A stretch of DNA of 64,000 nt from Prevotella sp. Lineage in GTDB: Bacteria > Bacteroidota > Bacteroidia > Bacteroidales > Bacteroidaceae. Below are positions 37,660 to 45,721 of the stretch, piece by piece. The position numbers were made by a program, and so were the translations under genes. The stretch's first letter is position 1; the number at the start of each line of letters is the position of its first letter. Below the pieces are notes generated by a model. It searched no databases. It saw only the letters and a list, made by a program, of their open reading frames with translations, and was not told where the DNA came from. The stretch lies in NCBI GenBank assembly GCA_017410365.1, contig JAFQQY010000009.1:113361-177360 (forward strand). The letters run 5' to 3'.

Positions 37660-37664
37660 ATCAT
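37630..37664 (+). repeat. direct repeat, rhaT 3' end (left copy)
   Basis: About 34 bases (ATCATCGTTGTTTCTATC, GCTCAGCAGTAA and following TCAT) covering the last codons of rhaT copy 2. Nearly identical to 39369-39402. Confidence 0.85.
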
Positions 37665-37700
37665 TTATACAGGATTTCACCAATTCTTATTAACAAATAA

Positions 37701-37731
37701 AGCAGATGTCTTCACTCGGCATCTGCTTTTT
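37701..37731 (+). terminator. terminator of the rhaBAT unit
   Basis: AGCAGATG and CATCTGCT separated by an 11-base loop, followed directly by TTTT-T. Confidence 0.8.
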
Positions 37732-37796
37732 CTATATCCGAAAACTTGCGGAATTACCAGTTTTTAGCCCTATTTCCGCAAAATATCAAACGATAA

Positions 37797-37828
37797 TTTG
37801 CGGAACTCGTTGTTTTTTTATATATTTG
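37797..37828 (+). promoter_or_regulatory. Bacteroidota promoter of the DUF234-type ATPase gene
   Basis: TTTG (37797-37800), 20-base spacer, TATATTTG (37821-37828), exactly the consensus. It is 19 bases from ATG 37848, so the leader is only about 12 bases. Confidence 0.75.
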
Positions 37829-37847
37829 CGCACAAAATAACATCAAA

Positions 37848-39296
37848 ATGGTACAAGATTTAATAGGCAGAGCATCTGAATTACGCTCATTATCCGATAT
37901 TATCAATTCAAACAGGTCTGAATTTGTGGCAGTATATGGACGCCGACGTGTAGGCAAAACGTTCCTAATTCGCAAAGCCGCATCAGACAAGTTCTCGTTT
38001 TTTGTAACAGGAATGTATAAAGCAACCAAATCAGAACAACTTACCAACTTCGCAATAGCCTTACAGAAATATTCAGGTTCTGACAAACTATCTATACAAA
38101 AAAACTGGATTCTTGCCTTCTATGAATTAGGGCGCTATCTGGAAACTTCTAAAGAAGATAAAAAAATAATATTCATTGATGAACTGCCATGGATGGATAC
38201 AGCTAAATCTGGTTTTATCGCAGCTTTAGAAAATTTCTGGAATAGTTGGGCGGTATTACGAAATGACATCAAACTGATTGTTTGCGGTTCCGCCACTTCA
38301 TGGATGATAAACAACCTTATAAAAAGTAAAGGCGGTTTGCATAATCGCCTAACCCACCATCTGGTATTAAGCCCATTCACATTGCAAGAAAGCGAAGAAT
38401 ATTTCAAATCATTCGGTTTTAGCTATAATAGGAAGCAGATAACCGAATGCTACATGGTATTTGGAGGAATACCATACTACATGTCAATGATGGATAAATC
38501 GAAAAGCGTAGCACAAAATATAGACAATCTGTTTTTCTCTAAAAACGCTCCTCTAAAGGAAGAATTCAACGACCTTTATCGAGCTTTATTCAAAAATGCA
38601 TCCACACATATAGACATTGTTACAACATTAGCGACTAAGCAGATGGGATTAAATAGACAAGAATTGCTTGCCATCACCAAACAAACGGACAATGGCACAT
38701 TCTGCAACGTCTTAGAAGAATTGGAGCAATGTGGCTTTATTCGCTGTTACGAACCATTTGCAACAAAATCGTCAATAGTTTATAAACGTCAAAAGAACAA
38801 CATCATCTATCAACTCGTTGATTTTTACACCCTATTCTATTTCAATTTTGTAAAACAAAATAAATACCAAGATGAACATTTCTGGACAACATGCTACAAT
38901 AGTCCATTACATAACACATGGGCTGGATTTACCTACGAAATGCTTTGTCTAAACCATATCAATCAGATAAAACAGGCATTAGGCATATCCGGGGTACAAA
39001 CTTTAGCTTGTTCATGGAGAGGCAAGGATAACACCAACGGAGTTCAGATTGATTTGATTATTGACCGCAAAGACGACACCATCAATCTCTGTGAAATAAA
39101 ATACTCAAAAGACGAATTTGAAATAACAAAAGATTACGCAGAAAAACTATCTAATAAGGTAAGAACCTTTATTAACAGCACAGGAACTAGAAAGACTATT
39201 CTACTTACAATGATTACAACCTATGGAATTGTACCCAATGCCCATTCTGGTATAATACAAAGCGAAATACAGTTAGACCACTTGTTCCATCCATAA
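37848..39296 (+). CDS. AAA ATP-binding protein with DUF234 / PD-(D/E)XK-like C-terminus
   Basis: A 482-residue protein of the 'archaeal-type ATPase' group. Walker A is VYGRRRVGKTFLIRKA (about residue 25). Walker B is KIIFIDELPWMD (about 105), followed by the sensor segment LIVCGSATSWM. The middle has a winged-helix-like region (about 255-310). The C-terminus holds QIDLIIDRKDDTINLCEIKYSK, the D...ExK signature of a restriction-endonuclease-like fold (DUF234). These proteins are frequent and mobile in Bacteroidota; their role is unsettled, with defence or DNA maintenance often suggested. It has its own promoter and is more AT-rich than the rha genes. It is flanked by a duplicated scrap of rhaT, which suggests insertion. 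Confidence 0.85.
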   Translation: MVQDLIGRASELRSLSDIINSNRSEFVAVYGRRRVGKTFLIRKAASDKFSFFVTGMYKATKSEQLTNFAIALQKYSGSDKLSIQKNWILAFYELGRYLETSKEDKKIIFIDELPWMDTAKSGFIAALENFWNSWAVLRNDIKLIVCGSATSWMINNLIKSKGGLHNRLTHHLVLSPFTLQESEEYFKSFGFSYNRKQITECYMVFGGIPYYMSMMDKSKSVAQNIDNLFFSKNAPLKEEFNDLYRALFKNASTHIDIVTTLATKQMGLNRQELLAITKQTDNGTFCNVLEELEQCGFIRCYEPFATKSSIVYKRQKNNIIYQLVDFYTLFYFNFVKQNKYQDEHFWTTCYNSPLHNTWAGFTYEMLCLNHINQIKQALGISGVQTLACSWRGKDNTNGVQIDLIIDRKDDTINLCEIKYSKDEFEITKDYAEKLSNKVRTFINSTGTRKTILLTMITTYGIVPNAHSGIIQSEIQLDHLFHP

Positions 39297-39368
39297 CATA
39301 AGTGTTTAACCTATATAACTGGGTTCATTAATATTGAGAAATCCGATAGTGCGGAAGATTTACTCTCA

Positions 39369-39402
39369 ATCATCGTTGTTTCTATTGCTCAGCAGTAATC
39401 AT
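39369..39402 (+). repeat. direct repeat, rhaT 3' end (right copy)
   Basis: Repeats the rhaT copy 2 terminus (one or two mismatches, one missing base after the stop codon) just before the lipoprotein start. It is out of frame with any gene here, so it is a fossil of the original rhaT end rather than coding sequence. Confidence 0.85.
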
Positions 39403-39906
39403 ATGCGGAACACACATTTTTATATCTATTATTTTTTAGTGATTTTTTCATTCATCAGTTGCAGTAGCGACCCAGAATACCCTGAGTCGCACTACAAGAC
39501 TCTTGAACTTATTGATAAGTATGGTAGTATAGTTAAGGGCGACTGGCACAGACGGTATATCAACGACAACCAAATGCTATTTGAGCAACTGCACTTGAAT
39601 GGTGACAGCACAATGACTGGCTATGTGAAATGGCTCGCACGAAAGAAAGTGAGCGTTGAAGGCAAAGAGACATGGACCGATTGGGACACCATTGCCGACG
39701 ACAGTCTTAAAGGCACATGGCGCTTACAATGGCGCAATGGCACTGACTACATCATTTTCATCACAAACGTTTTGAAACCACATAATATAACATGGACAAA
39801 TCAAGCCGAACTCTATTATGCCACAAACGAGTCGCTCCACATTCATTCTTCTATATCAGGCAAATCCGTAGAATATACAAGAGGAACAGCTGAAATAGAT
39901 TTTTGA
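39403..39906 (+). CDS. small lipoprotein, hypothetical
   Basis: A 167-residue protein with a lipoprotein signal peptide (MRNTHFYIYYFLVIFSFISC, cysteine at residue 20 followed by SSDPE). The mature part has a lipocalin-like pattern of short beta-strands, with GDWHRRYINDNQMLFEQL and GTWRLQWRNGTDYIIF. No family name is recognised. The frame opens further upstream at 39334, but that part is the duplicated rhaT scrap; ATG 39403 gives the signal peptide. It was probably the original neighbour of rhaT before the ATPase gene entered. Confidence 0.75.
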   Translation: MRNTHFYIYYFLVIFSFISCSSDPEYPESHYKTLELIDKYGSIVKGDWHRRYINDNQMLFEQLHLNGDSTMTGYVKWLARKKVSVEGKETWTDWDTIADDSLKGTWRLQWRNGTDYIIFITNVLKPHNITWTNQAELYYATNESLHIHSSISGKSVEYTRGTAEIDF

Positions 39907-39928
39907 ACAACAAATATTATTAAAATTT

Positions 39929-39962
39929 ATTGCTGTCCGCTATCATTTTAGCGGTCAGCAAT
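39929..39962. terminator. bidirectional terminator between convergent genes
   Basis: ATTGCTGTCCGCT and AGCGGTCAGCAAT form a stem with one mismatch around a 7-base loop, flanked by A/T-rich sequence on both sides. Confidence 0.75.
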
Positions 39963-39965
39963 AAA

Positions 39966-41042
39966 TCAAAGCACAACCTTCATTGCCTTCTTCCCAATCC
40001 TTACTATCACAATGTTGTCAGGTTGCTGGCCGATATTGATTGTCGCGGAATTTAAGGTTGACTTTCCTTCGCCAAATTTTGTGCCATTCAGTCCATAAAT
40101 CTCTACCATTGTTCCGTCGGCAACGCCTGTAACGTTTATTATGCCACCCTTTGCCTGTACTTCAAACGGATAATCCTTTACGTTTGAAATGCCAGTTTCC
40201 TCATCTGTCAAAGCTCTTATCGACTTAAACTTGCTCCATGGAGCTGTGGTCTGGTAACTGGCGATCGATTGCTCGGGCACACACAGTTCCGCATCAAATT
40301 TATTAAATGTATCACTATCAGCAACAGGTGGCACTTCAGCAAATACTTTTATATTCTTAAGACTATCGCAAAATAAGAAAGCACGCGCTTCAATTATTTT
40401 AACGCCAGAACCTATAATCAAAGAAGTCATATTGCTACAATCATCAAAAGCGCCCAAACCTATAGTTGTTACACTATCAGGAATGATTACAGATACAAGA
40501 CTTTTGCATCTACAAAAAACATAACTTCCAATTCTTGTTATGCCATCGCCAATGACCAAAGAACTTAAGTTGCTACAATAAGAAAAGACTGCGTTACCAA
40601 GACTTGTGACGTTATCGGGAATGGTTACCGAAGTTAGGTTGGTACAGTCGGAGAATGCCTGATTTCCTATTTCTTTAACACCACCCCCTAACTTAACCGA
40701 AGTTATACTGCTGCAAATAAAGGCTTGACGGACTATGCAGGTGACACTATTGGGTATGGTTACTGATTTTAAATTTTTGCATCCGCAAAAAGCCAAATAG
40801 CCAATTCTCGTAACAGTAAATGTCTTATTTGCATATGTAACGGTTTCAGGAATAACAACATCTCCTGCGTATTCATCAAAAGAAGAATCAAAATCCCCTT
40901 TATATGTAACCTCTACATAAGAATTTGCATAGTCGATAATATTATAATAAATACCATCTACTTCAAAGTCTTCTTTTGCATTAACAGAAGCAGTGCCAAA
41001 CAACAATGATACTACAACTAATAAAAATCTGAGATTTTTCAT
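39966..41042 (-). CDS. BspA-like leucine-rich-repeat surface protein
   Basis: A 358-residue exported protein. The signal peptide is MKNLRFLLVVVSLLFGTASV. Then come about seven LRR_5 (Treponema pallidum/BspA-type) repeats of 23 residues at roughly 60-240, with the pattern LxSVTIPxSVTxIGxxAFxxC. A linker and a short C-terminal beta domain (GIINVTGVADGTMVEIYGLN) end in IVIVRIGKKAMKVVL, which resembles the truncated type IX secretion sorting domains of Prevotella. Relatives bind host or bacterial surfaces. It is transcribed alone and ends against the bidirectional terminator at 39929. Confidence 0.88.
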   Translation of the reverse strand: MKNLRFLLVVVSLLFGTASVNAKEDFEVDGIYYNIIDYANSYVEVTYKGDFDSSFDEYAGDVVIPETVTYANKTFTVTRIGYLAFCGCKNLKSVTIPNSVTCIVRQAFICSSITSVKLGGGVKEIGNQAFSDCTNLTSVTIPDNVTSLGNAVFSYCSNLSSLVIGDGITRIGSYVFCRCKSLVSVIIPDSVTTIGLGAFDDCSNMTSLIIGSGVKIIEARAFLFCDSLKNIKVFAEVPPVADSDTFNKFDAELCVPEQSIASYQTTAPWSKFKSIRALTDEETGISNVKDYPFEVQAKGGIINVTGVADGTMVEIYGLNGTKFGEGKSTLNSATINIGQQPDNIVIVRIGKKAMKVVL

Positions 41043-41183
41043 TACTTTATCTGTTTATAGAGTTCTGACTACAAAGATATGAAATTATACCGAACAAGCA
41101 AAAAAACTCCCGCTAATTATCTTTATACAACCAACGGATACTGTTTATTTATCGCTCAGAGAAAGTTCATAACAACATCCCCT

Positions 41184-43208
41184 TTATTTCTTTATTTCAT
41201 AATCAGCTACAGCCACATTAGAAATAGTGCGAACACCTTCTGTTGGAGGCAGGGTGCACACAATGCGCTTGTTGCGATTCACCAAAAGCATGTGGGGTTG
41301 CATAGATTCAGCTCGATGCCCCTGCCAATTGGTTAGCAGCAATCCCTTGTCCTCAAGATATTGCATGCCCGACATGAATCGTAATGGACGACCAGGCAAA
41401 TCGTCATTAGTAAGTTGCCAAACGAGTTTTCCGTCTTGCGAATACTCCTCTATTCTTGGATTCTTGTTTGCATCAGCAATAGCAACAATTGTATTTCCAT
41501 TGTCCAAACGGATTACGGAGTGGGCACGACCTGGAGTATCAACACTCCAAACAGCCCGTCCCTTGGCATTGTACTCAACAACCTTTTCGCCACGATAATG
41601 AGCCACTAAATAGTGACCGTTAGGCAGTCGGCGGGCATTACGCATAAATGCCATATCGTTGTCAGGCATTCCTTTAGGAAGAATTTTTACAGAACGTACG
41701 ATGCGCCCTTTGGGCGATACTTCCAATAATCGTCCTTTCTCACACTCTCCAACAAAGGTGTTGCCATTCGGCAATCGCTGACAGGCAAAGACATGACAGT
41801 CTGAACGATAGAAGAACACTGTATCTCCATGCTGGTTAAGTTCCATGACACCATCTCCAATTGTAAAAAGCACATTACCGTTTGGCAGATACCATAAGTC
41901 GTTTGACAATGGAGCATCATGTTGCCATGCCACTTTGCCTGCATCTAATCGAAGCAGTTTTCCTTGGGTATAGTCGGTAGCATAGACTGTGTTTGGGAAA
42001 TGGAAACGGAAGCCATGTTCAACAATACCTGTACCGATGATGAAAGAACCAAATGCGGCATAGGTACTGATTTCTCGCGGTTGCGAAATATACGCTTTGT
42101 AACTGCCTTTAATACCAATACTGCTGCAATCGATAAGATTATATCCGCCGTCACTATTACGTATAGCTTTTCTGATAACACCTTGATAGGCGCGGTCAAC
42201 CACTGGTTGATAGTCAGCAGCTGAAATATAACCTTTGTTTATGGCTGTTTGCAAGAGGTACATGAACATAGCAGAACCAGAAGTTTCGTTCCAGTTACCC
42301 GCGTCATAAGGTTTATCAACCACCTGACTCCACAGTCCTGTTCGCGAATCCTGACAAGCTTTCAACCCCTTACACATATTGCGAAGAGCCTCCATCAGTT
42401 GTTCGCGTCCAGGTTGGTTAGCTGGCAAATAGTCGAATACGTCTGCCAGCAGCACTGCTCCCCAGCCCAGTCCCTCGCTCCACACTTCAGGCGAATGATT
42501 GTCCTTTTCTCTTGCCCAGCCTGTTTTGCCTTTTTCTGCCCATCCATGATAAAGCAATCCGTCACTCCTTCCGCAGAGATGTATTAGTCCCTGTATCTGT
42601 TTTACCACCTCTGCAAAATCTTCTGGGTGTCCCATCGTCTTGGCATAACGAGCAAGAAATATCTGTCCCATAAACACACCATCTACCCAGAGTTGTTGTA
42701 TGGAGCGCGAGTGGTAGAAAATTCCGTGCGCATTGCGAGGATATTCGTCGAATCCACGACGTATGGTTTCTGCTGCAATGGCGTAGCGTTTTTCGCCAGT
42801 TAATTCATAAAGCAACAAACAGGCATAGCCTGGAATAAAATTGTCTAATGCCCTCGGATTGAAAGCTGCTACACGGCCCTCAGCATCAACATTCTGGTCA
42901 ACATAGCGACGCACGTAGTTCAGATAGGTAGAATCGTTAGTCATCCTCCACAATTTCTCCATAGCAAACATTATGTAGCCAGCCTGCCATGTAAAATGGT
43001 TTGTCTGCTTGCCCCAACGTATCACATTTGGATCAGGATGATTGATAATAAAGCTCGTTGCCACTTCCTCTGAATAGATTCGTGAAGCAGCGACGGATTT
43101 AATCATACACATAGCAAAGACTACGACGAGAAGACTCAGCCTCTTCTTAGTTAAAAAAGGTATTGCCGTAAGGTAATCTGTTTTAAATGTTCTTAGTTTT
43201 TGTTTCAT
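41184..43208 (-). CDS. GH105-type unsaturated rhamnogalacturonyl hydrolase fused to a beta-propeller
   Basis: A 674-residue exported protein. A long signal region spans 1-41 (hydrophobic core RLSLLVVVFAMCMIKSVA). Residues about 45-405 form the (alpha/alpha)6 barrel of GH88/GH105. They include RALDNFIPGYACLLLY (Asp122), QQLWVDGVFMGQIFLARY (Asp176), SEGLGWGAVLLADVFDYLP and GNWNETSGSAMFMYLL. GH105 enzymes cut the unsaturated galacturonyl residue from rhamnose in pectin (RG-I) disaccharides. Residues about 410-670 are a PQQ/WD-like propeller with repeated RLPNGNTFV, RLPNGHYLV and RLDNGNTIV turns. The released rhamnose would feed the neighbouring rha genes. Standard GH105 proteins stop at about 370-400 residues, so the propeller is extra. 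Confidence 0.85.
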   Translation of the reverse strand: MKQKLRTFKTDYLTAIPFLTKKRLSLLVVVFAMCMIKSVAASRIYSEEVATSFIINHPDPNVIRWGKQTNHFTWQAGYIMFAMEKLWRMTNDSTYLNYVRRYVDQNVDAEGRVAAFNPRALDNFIPGYACLLLYELTGEKRYAIAAETIRRGFDEYPRNAHGIFYHSRSIQQLWVDGVFMGQIFLARYAKTMGHPEDFAEVVKQIQGLIHLCGRSDGLLYHGWAEKGKTGWAREKDNHSPEVWSEGLGWGAVLLADVFDYLPANQPGREQLMEALRNMCKGLKACQDSRTGLWSQVVDKPYDAGNWNETSGSAMFMYLLQTAINKGYISAADYQPVVDRAYQGVIRKAIRNSDGGYNLIDCSSIGIKGSYKAYISQPREISTYAAFGSFIIGTGIVEHGFRFHFPNTVYATDYTQGKLLRLDAGKVAWQHDAPLSNDLWYLPNGNVLFTIGDGVMELNQHGDTVFFYRSDCHVFACQRLPNGNTFVGECEKGRLLEVSPKGRIVRSVKILPKGMPDNDMAFMRNARRLPNGHYLVAHYRGEKVVEYNAKGRAVWSVDTPGRAHSVIRLDNGNTIVAIADANKNPRIEEYSQDGKLVWQLTNDDLPGRPLRFMSGMQYLEDKGLLLTNWQGHRAESMQPHMLLVNRNKRIVCTLPPTEGVRTISNVAVADYEIKK

Positions 43209-43237
43209 GTCGTTTGTTTTTATTTATAAATAGATTG

Positions 43238-43284
43238 CAAAACTACTCTCAGTTTGCAAATCGTAAACATTTGTTGCAAAGATA
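43238..43284 (-). promoter_or_regulatory. two candidate -7 boxes for the GH105 gene
   Basis: TAGTTTTG (43238-43245) and TATCTTTG (43277-43284) on the minus strand both fit TAnnTTTG. Neither has a TTTG box at 19-20 bases, which would agree with activator dependence (inference). Confidence 0.5.
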
Positions 43285-43391
43285 CTTAAATAATCATTTT
43301 TTTACAATAAAATGTGCTATTATTTTATAATTAATTTAACAGAAATCCTTAAAATCCCCAAATCCCTAGAAAAAAGTTAATCTCCAAATTG

Positions 43392-43713
43392 AGTCCCAAG
43401 ATTTTAAAAAATCAATTTTCTCCTACATCCTACATTTTTGCATGTAAGACATTAAGCCATAGAACGTTAAGTGCAGTGTATGAGGATTTCAATCCTACAT
43501 TTTTTGCCTGTTTTTCGGTGTGTTTTGGTAATTTTAACATTTACCCATGTTAAGAAGATGTAGAAATTAAAGGCAAGAAAAGCTTACGAAAGTGTAAGAT
43601 TGATATTCTTAATAGGCCGTTTTAGACTTCTGAAAGGGCCGTTTGGGCATCGTAACTGGGCCGTTTGGATGTCAAAAGTGGTGCATTTAGGAGTGCTAAT
43701 CGCACCACTTCTT
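43392..43713 (-). repeat. 320-bp dispersed repeat, copy 2 (inverted)
   Basis: Inverted relative of 17185-17502, sharing boundaries (GTCCCAAG... at one end and GCACCACTT at the other) and all internal words. The minus-strand-type frame of copy 1 is preserved here on the plus strand from 43562 (KLKARKAYESVRLIF) to 43735, but its first codons read ATG-TAG. The rest of the 883-base gap (43714-44091) holds two hairpins and nothing that looks coding. Confidence 0.85.
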
Positions 43714-43876
43714 TCAAATATTGATAATGCGAAATAAAAACGAATGTTTGAAAGGGGAAATAGAAAAATAGCCAATAATTGAACAGAAAAGGAAGTTGTA
43801 TTTCTTTTATTGTTCAAAATATTACTATATCGTGTGTAAACTTCCGTTTATAAGAAATGCCAGATTACGAAGCAAG

Positions 43877-43909
43877 AAGTGCCAGATCTCGAATCGAGAA
43901 CTGGCACTT
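43877..43909. terminator. hairpin in the GH105/rhaD gap
   Basis: AAGTGCCAG-A-TCTCGA and TCGAGA-A-CTGGCACTT form a 15-bp stem with one bulge. Only a weak T-run (CGTTTATT) follows, so it may be a terminator remnant or part of a repeat. Confidence 0.5.
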
Positions 43910-44001
43910 CGTTTATTAATATCAAGACCGCATCTTATTAAAATAGATATTGATTAGATTCCAAGCATAGCTGCAGGTGTGACGCCCTAATGTTCACCAA
44001 T

Positions 44002-44034
44002 AAAAAGTCCCCAACGCTTCACAGCGTCAGGGAG
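44002..44034 (-). terminator. rho-independent terminator of rhaD
   Basis: On the minus strand TCCCTGACGCT pairs with AGCGTTGGGGA (two wobble pairs) around GTGA and is followed by CTTTTTATT. Confidence 0.8.
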
Positions 44035-44091
44035 TGTTTACTAAAATAGTAAGTAATAATGATTATATGTAGTCAGTAGTATTCGTTATGA

Positions 44092-44901
44092 CTATTTTGG
44101 AAGATTGAATGCAACTGTCATTTCCTTGAGTTGCTCATCACTCATGCCCTCTGGTTCATAGCCCATTGACTTAGAGTCGATGTAAATCTTAGCACTCTTT
44201 GACAGCACGTCAATCTGGTCGAAAGCATCCATTGCGTCGAGTCCCTTGGCAAATACGCCATGCTTCTCCCAAAGAACTACGTCGTAGTCCTGAAGTTCCT
44301 GCAATGTTGCATCAGCAAGCTTGTTGCTACCAGGCAACTCGTAAGGAACAACGCCAAGACCCAGCGGACAGAATGCCTTTGTTTCTGGAATCATGCTCCA
44401 CAGAATCTTTGTAAGCACGTCCTTACCCAAGAACTTCTTGTTGTGACTCATTGCCACGAGCTCGATTGGGTGGGTATGAACGGTTGCGTTATAGTCGCTA
44501 CCCTTCTCTATGAGGTCTGCATGCACTGTAAGGTGACTTGGCAGCTCACTTGTTGGCATTACAGGATTGTCTGCAATAATAACATAGCTTGCGCAGTCGT
44601 CAAGAATACGGATGATGCTTCCGTTGTCCATTGGCCAGCGAGCGAGGTCGCGCATACGCTTGCCAGTGCCCTTGCAATAGAAATAGCAGCCCTTGAGAGC
44701 AGGCAGTGTTACACCGATTTGCTTCACTTCGCTGATTGCAGGCATCTGACGGATTTCATCGTCAACCATCTTGGTTACATTAACTGTTATGTTACCACCG
44801 TTGCGCTCAGCCCAACCATTCTGCCAGAGGTAACCGGCTACCTCTGCTATCTTTTCGACTTCCGCCTTAAGAGCAGGACGTCCTTCAAGTACACTTTTCA
44901 T
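44092..44901 (-). CDS. rhaD: L-rhamnulose-1-phosphate aldolase
   Basis: Cleaves L-rhamnulose 1-phosphate to dihydroxyacetone phosphate and L-lactaldehyde. The 269-residue class II aldolase has the N-terminal WAERNGGNITVNV loop. The zinc ligands lie in ATVHTHPIELVAMSH, and a third histidine in VVLWEKHGVFAKG, with the phosphate-binding TGKRMRDLARWP and SELPSHLTVH between. Length matches RhaD (about 270). It completes the rhamnose pathway but stands 6.4 kb from rhaBAT and in the opposite direction, with its own promoter and terminator. No lactaldehyde reductase/dehydrogenase gene is seen nearby. Confidence 0.95.
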   Translation of the reverse strand: MKSVLEGRPALKAEVEKIAEVAGYLWQNGWAERNGGNITVNVTKMVDDEIRQMPAISEVKQIGVTLPALKGCYFYCKGTGKRMRDLARWPMDNGSIIRILDDCASYVIIADNPVMPTSELPSHLTVHADLIEKGSDYNATVHTHPIELVAMSHNKKFLGKDVLTKILWSMIPETKAFCPLGLGVVPYELPGSNKLADATLQELQDYDVVLWEKHGVFAKGLDAMDAFDQIDVLSKSAKIYIDSKSMGYEPEGMSDEQLKEMTVAFNLPK

Positions 44902-44936
44902 AGTTTGTATTAGTTTGTTATTACTTAGTTATGGTG

Positions 44937-44944
44937 CAAAGTTA
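44937..44944 (-). promoter_or_regulatory. -7 box for rhaD
   Basis: TAACTTTG on the minus strand, 35 bases before ATG 44901. No TTTG at the standard distance. Confidence 0.55.
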
Positions 44945-45025
44945 CATTATTTTTTTCATTCAGCAACAATTTTTGCAAACTTTCTGCATCATTATATTAC
45001 TGGCCATAAAAAAAACTTGATTAAT

Positions 45026-45056
45026 TTTGTCTTATCTTTAAATTGTACTATCTTTG
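45026..45056 (+). promoter_or_regulatory. Bacteroidota promoter abutting the start of the 205-residue gene
   Basis: TTTG (45026-45029), 19-base spacer, TATCTTTG (45049-45056), a full consensus match. The expected transcription start is about 45063, on top of the first ATG (45062). Confidence 0.8.
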
Positions 45057-45061
45057 CATTT

Positions 45062-45679
45062 ATGAATGAGATACATAACGGCATGGAAGGAATGGAAAGC
45101 AAAGAGAAGTGGAGCGAGAATATAATCATTGCCGATGCCGACTATATAGATAATGTGGCATTCGACCTAACGGTCAACTTCGAGCGTATGCTGGGGCGTC
45201 GCATACAGAAAGCAGATGTCAGCAAATGGATTGACTGCGTAGCGCTGGACGGCGGCTTGCGCGAGGGAGACCATGAGACTCAAGTGGTATTGATACACAG
45301 CAAGGACAAGGCTTCACTCGACAACTTTGCACCTGCCAATTTCGCCGACGAACTGAACGGCAAGGCTTTCCGCGACAACCTTGGAGAGTTTGTCATCAAT
45401 GCATTCCCGACGGAAGACATAACCACGAAAGAGGAGTTCTTCCTTGACGTGATGAGCATGGTTTGCGCTCAAAAGGATGTTAAGAGAGTTATGCTGATAC
45501 CGAACGCTGAAAAATATTACGACAGCGTGCGCATGGCACTTAAGTCTGTTGACGACGAGAAACGCATAACAGTGTTCGCCATGCAACCTATGCCAGGCGG
45601 AAACTTCCGTCAAGAGATTCTCGGCTACTCACTGATGGCTGCTCTGGGAATAAACGGAGAAGAACTGAATGAGAGATGA
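45062..45679 (+). CDS. conserved hypothetical cytoplasmic protein (Bacteroidales)
   Basis: A 205-residue acidic protein without signal peptide or membrane segments. It resembles a Bacteroidales-only family (DUF6621-like, from memory and not verified) commonly found before saccharopine-dehydrogenase-like genes. Recognisable stretches are ADADYIDNVAFDLTVNFERM and a central VALDGGLREGDHETQVVLIHS, which suggests a Rossmann-like alpha/beta fold. The frame is open back to 44915, but the promoter at 45026-45056 shows that part is not transcribed. Starts at 45062 (leaderless), 45083 or 45092 (both ATG) are possible. The next gene follows 42 bases after the stop and is probably co-transcribed. Confidence 0.8.
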   Translation: MNEIHNGMEGMESKEKWSENIIIADADYIDNVAFDLTVNFERMLGRRIQKADVSKWIDCVALDGGLREGDHETQVVLIHSKDKASLDNFAPANFADELNGKAFRDNLGEFVINAFPTEDITTKEEFFLDVMSMVCAQKDVKRVMLIPNAEKYYDSVRMALKSVDDEKRITVFAMQPMPGGNFRQEILGYSLMAALGINGEELNER

Positions 45680-45721
45680 GGGAAAAGGGATGAGAAACTG
45701 TAAGTACAAAACTAAGTAAAC

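Noticed and set aside
17185-43713. Idea that inversion between the two 320-bp repeats separated rhaD from rhaBAT
   Set aside because: Undoing the inversion would not bring rhaBAT next to rhaD, so the repeats do not explain the split of the pathway.
44002-44034. Riboswitch-like structure near rhaD
   Set aside because: The structure is downstream of rhaD on its own strand and followed by a T-run, so it is a terminator.
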